This document shows positions 28,175 to 32,761 of a stretch of DNA of 32,761 nucleotides, piece after piece. The notes beneath the pieces are model-generated. The model was given only the letters and a program-made list of their open reading frames with translations, was not told the origin of the DNA and searched no databases. Each line of letters opens with the position of its first letter. Position 1 is the stretch's first letter. The translations under genes were made by a program, and so were the position numbers. This DNA is from Actinomycetota bacterium (GTDB lineage Bacteria; Actinomycetota; Acidimicrobiia; Acidimicrobiales; Ilumatobacteraceae): contig RFNE01000168.1 in NCBI GenBank assembly GCA_009927375.1, positions 1-32,761 on the forward strand, given 5' to 3'.

Positions 28175-28794
28175 CGATTCGACCGGGGGATCAATGGGGC
28201 GTCGTTCAAGAAGCACCGGAATCGACGAAATGGTTTCGATGCGAGGCCGACCTCGGTCATTGGATGTCCATTGGCCAGAGCGCCGAATACTTTGGGCTGA
28301 CTGGTGGTGACCTGTGCGTCATCACTGGGAGCACGCAACGAACTCTGTTTGTCCCAATCGACATCCTTGAAGTCCGCTTCCAGAAGGAAGGATCGTCGAC
28401 AGACGAGCGAATCATCGCATTGAGTTCCGTGGTCCTTGGTTCATGGTGGAACAAAGAGGCCCTCACAGCGATCTCCAATACTGGACTCGTGCGCGGTGTC
28501 GAATGGTTCGCGCGGTCGCACCCGAATGACGGCGTTGTTGAGTTTGCGGAGCTCTCTGAACACATGAGTCGTCGTCAGAAAATGATGGCTCGGTCCCGGA
28601 TCATGCGGGGGGCCGCCTATGCGCATCCGCAGATTTCATTGACTTCAACGACCAGTTGGGAGTGGTCAGGTCGTCCCCGCCGTCTCGAGATTGACGGTCG
28701 GAACCTCGGTCGAGTGGTATCGGTCAAGTTGACACTCCAGCCTGATGCCCTCCGTGTGTATCTCGGAAAGCCATCCACTGGGGCCGAGGGCTGA
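28171..28794 (+). CDS. hypothetical protein; C-terminal region vaguely reminiscent of lipid/diacylglycerol kinase C-terminal beta domain
   Basis: 207 aa ORF coupled to the helY stop (GTGA). C-term ...RPRRLEIDGRNLGRVVSVKLTLQPDALRVYLGK. Family assignment is a guess. Confidence 0.7.
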   Translation: MTIRPGDQWGVVQEAPESTKWFRCEADLGHWMSIGQSAEYFGLTGGDLCVITGSTQRTLFVPIDILEVRFQKEGSSTDERIIALSSVVLGSWWNKEALTAISNTGLVRGVEWFARSHPNDGVVEFAELSEHMSRRQKMMARSRIMRGAAYAHPQISLTSTTSWEWSGRPRRLEIDGRNLGRVVSVKLTLQPDALRVYLGKPSTGAEG

Positions 28795-28813
28795 AATCGT
28801 AAGATTGCCCCTT

Positions 28814-30415
28814 GTGACGGTCTACATCCCAGAGGTATTCACGGATGATGAAGCGGCCGTCTTAAGGCCGTATTTTTCGAACCTCGACGGACCGGTCTTT
28901 GCCTTGGTCAATCTCCCTGAAGTGGTCAAGGGAGCGCTGTTTGCTCGCTACAGCCGAAGTCCAAAATCGTTGAGACGGCTGTTTCTGGATGAATTCGTTC
29001 AGGACCTGGATGTGAGCGGGGACCGATCCGTCGATGCGTCGGTAGGTCTCGACAAAGCCGAGCGACTCTACGACAAGGTGTTCCTCGAATACGGTGATGA
29101 CTCGGTTGCCCAGCTCGGAGCGGTCCATCTCGCGTGCGAACAGGCATCCAATCTCCTCACGAAGATCCTCGAGTGGGGTCGCCTGATGAGCTATCTGGAG
29201 CAGAGCACGCGATACATCAGCTACGACGCGCGTCTGGGAGGGCGATATCGCTACTTCCGAGATCCCGAGATTCTGAGTGGGCCTTTTGGCACGCGATACG
29301 TGGGCGACATGGACCGCCTCTTTGATGCGTACTCCGCGCTCGTCAGCCAAGTGACCGAGCACATCCGCGCCACGACGCCTCGATCGATCAAGGACAGCGA
29401 TTTCGTCTTCCACCAGGCGACGAGAGCGAAGGGTCTCGATGCCGTCCGCGGGGTCCTTCCTGCGGCCGCGTTGTCCAACGTCGGCATCTTTGGAAGCGGA
29501 CAGGGCTACGAAGCCCTGCTCTTGCGAATGCGCGCGAATCCGTTGCCAGAGGCCCGTCACTACGCAGACTTGATGCTCACCGAACTGCGCAAAGTGATTC
29601 CGTCGTTCCTCAAACGAGTGGATCTCGCCGACCGAGGTGGGCGCTGGAGCGAGTATCTCGCAGAGAGACACGACGCGACGATGACCTCGGTCGACGACCT
29701 GTTCGGTGCGATCGAACCTGATTCCACCGAGGAAGTGGTTCTCGTGGACTTCGACCCGGATGGCGAGAACAAGGTGCTGGCTGCGCTGTGCTATCCACAT
29801 TCACAACTTCCAGAGAGTCAGCTGCTTGCGCAGGTGAGCAAGTTGAGCGACACCCAGAAGATGGAACTGTTCGAGTCGTACGTAGGAACACGCGAGAACC
29901 GTCGTCACAAACCGGGCCGTGCCTTCGAGCGCACCGGCTACCGATTCGACGTCCTCGGTGACTATGGGGCCTTCCGAGATCTCCAACGCCATCGCATGCT
30001 GACGATCGAATGGCAGCGTCTGACCCCCGACCACGGGTTCGTGATGCCTGAGCTCGTTGAGGCAGCAGGGTGTGGTCCTGCATTCACCGACGCGATGGAC
30101 CGATCCCGCGAACTCTATGAAGCTCTCAGGCCCGAGTACCCAGAACAAGCTGCCTACGCGATCTCGATGGCTTACCGCTTGCGATACGCCATGCAATTCA
30201 ACGCTCGTGAAGCGATGCACATGCTCGAACTTCGGACTGCGCCGCAGGGGCACCCGTCGTATCGCAGGGTCGCACTCGAGATGTATCGCCAGATCGGGGA
30301 AGTGGCGGGCCACCGGGCGCTGGCCGCCGCTATGACACACATCACGACCGAAGCGCCGGAGCTCGAACGGCTCGATTCTGAGCGTCGGGCAGAGGAGCGC
30401 CGCAAGCAGGGCTAA
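28814..30415 (+). CDS. tandem ThyX-like (FAD-dependent thymidylate synthase superfamily) protein
   Basis: 534 aa; N-half YGDDSVAQLGAVHLACEQASNLLTKILEWGRLMSYLEQSTRYISYD; C-half FRDLQRHRMLTIEWQRLTPDHGF...YRLRYAMQFNAREAMHMLELRTAPQGHPSYRRVALEMYRQI. ThyX-like layout in both halves. Confidence 0.85.
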   Translation: MTVYIPEVFTDDEAAVLRPYFSNLDGPVFALVNLPEVVKGALFARYSRSPKSLRRLFLDEFVQDLDVSGDRSVDASVGLDKAERLYDKVFLEYGDDSVAQLGAVHLACEQASNLLTKILEWGRLMSYLEQSTRYISYDARLGGRYRYFRDPEILSGPFGTRYVGDMDRLFDAYSALVSQVTEHIRATTPRSIKDSDFVFHQATRAKGLDAVRGVLPAAALSNVGIFGSGQGYEALLLRMRANPLPEARHYADLMLTELRKVIPSFLKRVDLADRGGRWSEYLAERHDATMTSVDDLFGAIEPDSTEEVVLVDFDPDGENKVLAALCYPHSQLPESQLLAQVSKLSDTQKMELFESYVGTRENRRHKPGRAFERTGYRFDVLGDYGAFRDLQRHRMLTIEWQRLTPDHGFVMPELVEAAGCGPAFTDAMDRSRELYEALRPEYPEQAAYAISMAYRLRYAMQFNAREAMHMLELRTAPQGHPSYRRVALEMYRQIGEVAGHRALAAAMTHITTEAPELERLDSERRAEERRKQG

Positions 30416-30476
30416 TTCGCATCCCGAGGCCCCTCATGGGCTACTCTCTCCGCGACTGCTGGAAAGGGAAGTGCGA

Positions 30477-30962
30477 ATGTCCGATGACGAAGTGATGGAT
30501 GAGGGGGAACTCGAGGGCGAGATCCTTGCCGATCCAGATCTTGATGCCGAGGGTCTCGACGAAGACTCGCTCGATCTCGATATCGAAGAAGACGATCTCC
30601 TCGTTGATCCGGAACTCGCCGACCCAGCCGACGCAGAAGATCCAGATGCAATCGTCGAAGAGGCCCCAGTCGCTCGGAAGGCCAAGGGCGAGGAAGAGGA
30701 CGAGGAAGACGAGGATCTTCGCACCGAAGACGACGTTGAAGCCGACCTAGATGCGATTCTGCGCGAAAAGCTGACGGCCGCCGAAGAAACACCACTTGAA
30801 GAGGATGAAGAGGATGTCGTCGTCGATGACAAGACCGACGGTATGGAGCGCCTGCAGCCTCGACGACCAGACGAGACGCAGTGCACGCAGTGCTTCCTCC
30901 TCGTGCGCAACAGCGCGCCAGGCTGTCCAGTCGAAGACGATGCCTGTCCGCTCTTCAAGTGA
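30477..30962 (+). CDS. highly acidic protein with C-terminal four-Cys putative zinc-ribbon (DUF4193-like)
   Basis: About 110 residues of D/E-rich sequence followed by RPDETQCTQCFLLVRNSAPGCPVEDDACPLFK; SD-like aaaggga upstream of ATG. Confidence 0.7.
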   Translation: MSDDEVMDEGELEGEILADPDLDAEGLDEDSLDLDIEEDDLLVDPELADPADAEDPDAIVEEAPVARKAKGEEEDEEDEDLRTEDDVEADLDAILREKLTAAEETPLEEDEEDVVVDDKTDGMERLQPRRPDETQCTQCFLLVRNSAPGCPVEDDACPLFK

Positions 30963-30964
30963 TC

Positions 30965-31261
30965 GTGAAGATTCAGCAAACGCTTCGTAACGCTCGGTTC
31001 ATCGGAGAGATGGCGTTCAAGGGAATCGAACGGGAGATCCGCTCGCGCCTCAGCCCACCGAGAAGTGAAGTGGCATCCAACCCTGTCGTGTCACATCAAG
31101 ACCAGGAGATGGTTTCGGAGCCCTTCGATGGCTACGGACTTCTCACTGCGGCTCAAATCATCGAGCAATCCAAGACGTGGACGGCAGAGCGCAAGGCCTC
31201 TGTCACCGTGTACGAGTCAGCAACCCGCAACCGTCGAAGCGTGCTCCAGGCGCTGAGCTGA
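30965..31261 (+). CDS. small hypothetical protein
   Basis: VKIQQTLRNARFIGEMAFKGIEREIRSRLSPPRSE...SVTVYESATRNRRSVLQALS; GTG start 2 nt after previous stop. Confidence 0.55.
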   Translation: MKIQQTLRNARFIGEMAFKGIEREIRSRLSPPRSEVASNPVVSHQDQEMVSEPFDGYGLLTAAQIIEQSKTWTAERKASVTVYESATRNRRSVLQALS

Positions 31262-31262
31262 C

Positions 31263-31694
31263 GTGACTCGACTGCCGTTCGACATTCGGTCGGTAGACGA
31301 AACGAACCTGACCAATGCCCGTGATCTCCTCGATCAGGCGAGGGGAGCTGCGAGGAACTTTCGTGGACATGAGCTCCTCTTGGAGCGCCTCGATGATTTC
31401 GCTCGGGGTGCCATCGAGGGGAGGCTCGCAGTTCACGACGGCCGCGTCGTCGGGGGAATCCTGTGGAGCCAAGCTGACGGCGATCTCATCATCGAGGTGC
31501 TGTTCGTGAATCCGGCGTCGCGCACGATCGGAATCGGCGAGCATCTCGTCCACGAAGCCCTCGACTACGCCACCGAACGAGGTCTGACGCGTGTCCTCGG
31601 ACGAGCACTGCCGGGGGATCGTGAGACGAAGAACGTCTTTGAACGAACCGGGTTGATCTCCCAGGTCATCCTCGTTGGTCGAACGATTGGCTAG
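31263..31694 (+). CDS. GNAT family N-acetyltransferase
   Basis: VGGILWSQADGDLIIEVLFVNPASRTIGIGEHLVHEALDYATERGLTRVLGRALPGDRETKNVFERTGL; acetyl-CoA-binding (R/T)xxGIGexL and C-terminal xFERTG. Confidence 0.85.
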   Translation: MTRLPFDIRSVDETNLTNARDLLDQARGAARNFRGHELLLERLDDFARGAIEGRLAVHDGRVVGGILWSQADGDLIIEVLFVNPASRTIGIGEHLVHEALDYATERGLTRVLGRALPGDRETKNVFERTGLISQVILVGRTIG

Positions 31695-32474
31695 CGACCC
31701 TTCCAATTCGGTGGGCGCTTCTCGATAAACGCGGTCAACCCTTCCTTGGTGTCTTCGGAGGCAAGGATTGCGCCGAACGCTTTGTTCGTCATCGAAATGA
31801 GATTGGCCTCGGACTCATACATCGAAGCGTTCACCACCTTGCGAGACTCCCAGACGGCGAGAGGTGCTGCACCACAAATGCGTTCGGCAAGCGCCATTGC
31901 TTCTTTCTCGACGTCGGCTGGCTCGACGAGTCGGTTCACCATGCCCAGTTCGTAGGCACGTTGAGCCGAGAGGCTGACCCGTGAGGATCACTTCCATCGC
32001 GGCATTCTTCCCGATCAACTGGGGAAGACGAAAGAGACCGCCTGCGCCAGCGACGAGGTTCCGGAGGACTTCCGCGAGACCAAAGGCGCTTCGCGTGGAG
32101 GCCACGACGAGATCAGTGGCAAGAACGATCTCGCACCCGCCCGCGGTTGCAAGGCCATCGACGGCGGCGATGACCGGCTTCTTTCGCTCGCGGTAGACGA
32201 ATCCCGCAAAACCACCGCGCTCGGTATTCAGCGATCCAGCTTGACCGCTGTTGATCGCCTTCAGGTCGGCACCTGCGCAGAAAACTGGGCGCTCCTGGCC
32301 CGACGTGTTGGCTCGAAGAACGCCGACCCACGCTTCGTCGTCACCTTCAAGCTTGTCAATCGCCGCTTCGAACGCAGCAGCTACATCGCCGTTGATTGCA
32401 TTCCGTGCTTCGGGACGGTTGAGCGTGATGACGCCAACCTTGCCGCGCTTTTCGTATTCCACTGGGCTAGTCAT
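31691..32474 (-). CDS. enoyl-CoA hydratase/isomerase family (crotonase), reading frame broken near 31970
   Basis: VGVITLNRPEARNAINGDVAAAFEAA...RPVFCAGADLKAINSG...KPVIAAVDGLATAGGCEIVLATDLVVASTRSAFGLAEV; C-terminal part in another frame AYELGMVNRLVEPADVEKEAMALAERI...EDTKEGLTAFIEKRPPNWKGR. Confidence 0.92.
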
Positions 32475-32483
32475 ACCCAGAGG

Positions 32484-32761
32484 TTATTGGGCGCTGACGG
32501 TCTCCTGAGAATTGGCGCCTCGTGGAGCTGGCGATTTCTTCTTTGAGCGGTCGGGGCGTGTCGGGCGCAGCGGTTCGGTGCGGACGCACCAGCTTCCACC
32601 GCGACACCGAACATTGCGGCGATGTGGGGGATGAGTGGCGCAAGACGCTTCACCGTCGCAAGGAGGGCCTCGCTCGGCTGAGCGGGAATTGCGGCAGGCT
32701 TCACGCTCGATCGAACGGGCGAGAAGGCAACGGCCTCGAGCACGGTGATCCAACGGTCCTG
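32484..32761 (-). CDS. unidentified C-terminal gene fragment (window edge), possibly also frame-broken near 32580
   Basis: Protein-like N-part VLEAVAFSPVRSSVKPAAIPAQPSEALLATVKRLAPLIPHIAAMFGVAVEAGAS in one frame, with a plausible basic tail RTEPLRPTRPDRSKKKSPAPRGANSQETVSAQ in the neighbouring frame. No family recognised. Confidence 0.35.
   Translation of the reverse strand, partial: GPLDHRARGRCLLARSIEREACRNSRSAERGPPCDGEASCATHPPHRRNVRCRGGSWCVRTEPLRPTRPDRSKKKSPAPRGANSQETVSAQ

Noticed and set aside
28862-29800. 312-aa minus-strand ORF
   Set aside because: Fully antisense to the conserved ThyX-like gene; composition is typical of a shadow frame.
30434-30979. Ser-rich 181-aa minus-strand ORF
   Set aside because: The poly-Ser character is simply the reverse complement of GAx/GAR-rich acidic codons of the 30477-30962 gene.
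1-32761. Mobile element, prophage, CRISPR array, tRNA/rRNA or defence island
   Set aside because: I saw no transposase/integrase motifs, regular direct repeats, or tRNA-like sequence in the few intergenic gaps. Content is core housekeeping. A tRNAscan/CRISPR-finder run would settle this.

Overview
The window is a compact, operon-rich chromosomal segment from an actinobacterium. The gene set and order suggest an Acidimicrobiia-like lineage, but this is inference and I could not run phylogeny. The centrepiece is a Pup-proteasome locus at 16.8-23.0 kb: arc/mpa, dop, pup (C-terminal GGQ), prcB, prcA, pafA. It is followed by lepB, a reverse-strand gdpD, tatA/B, tatC and a HelY-type helicase. The flanks are mostly housekeeping genes: M18 aminopeptidase, DUF3151-like, MobA-like, rhodanese, RNase D, TypA/BipA, LOG-family protein, transaldolase, transketolase, NagA, ADP-forming acyl-CoA synthetase, DacB-like PBP, TrmI, ferredoxin, a ThyX-like protein, GNAT and enoyl-CoA hydratase. 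Seven otherwise intact genes carry reading-frame breaks (eight breaks in total), mostly explained by one missing base in a short homopolymer. This points to systematic deletion errors in the assembly rather than real pseudogenes. Items most worth follow-up: (i) a tandem ThyX-like protein whose two halves keep complementary parts of the ThyX signature; (ii) a recurring TAnnnT-N6-ATG arrangement consistent with leaderless promoters, including one directly before pup; (iii) pafB/pafC missing from their usual place between pafA and tatA; (iv) several small Cys-rich or acidic proteins of unknown function. I saw no convincing mobile element, CRISPR array, tRNA or rRNA, and no clear evidence of an entirely new defence or biosynthetic system.
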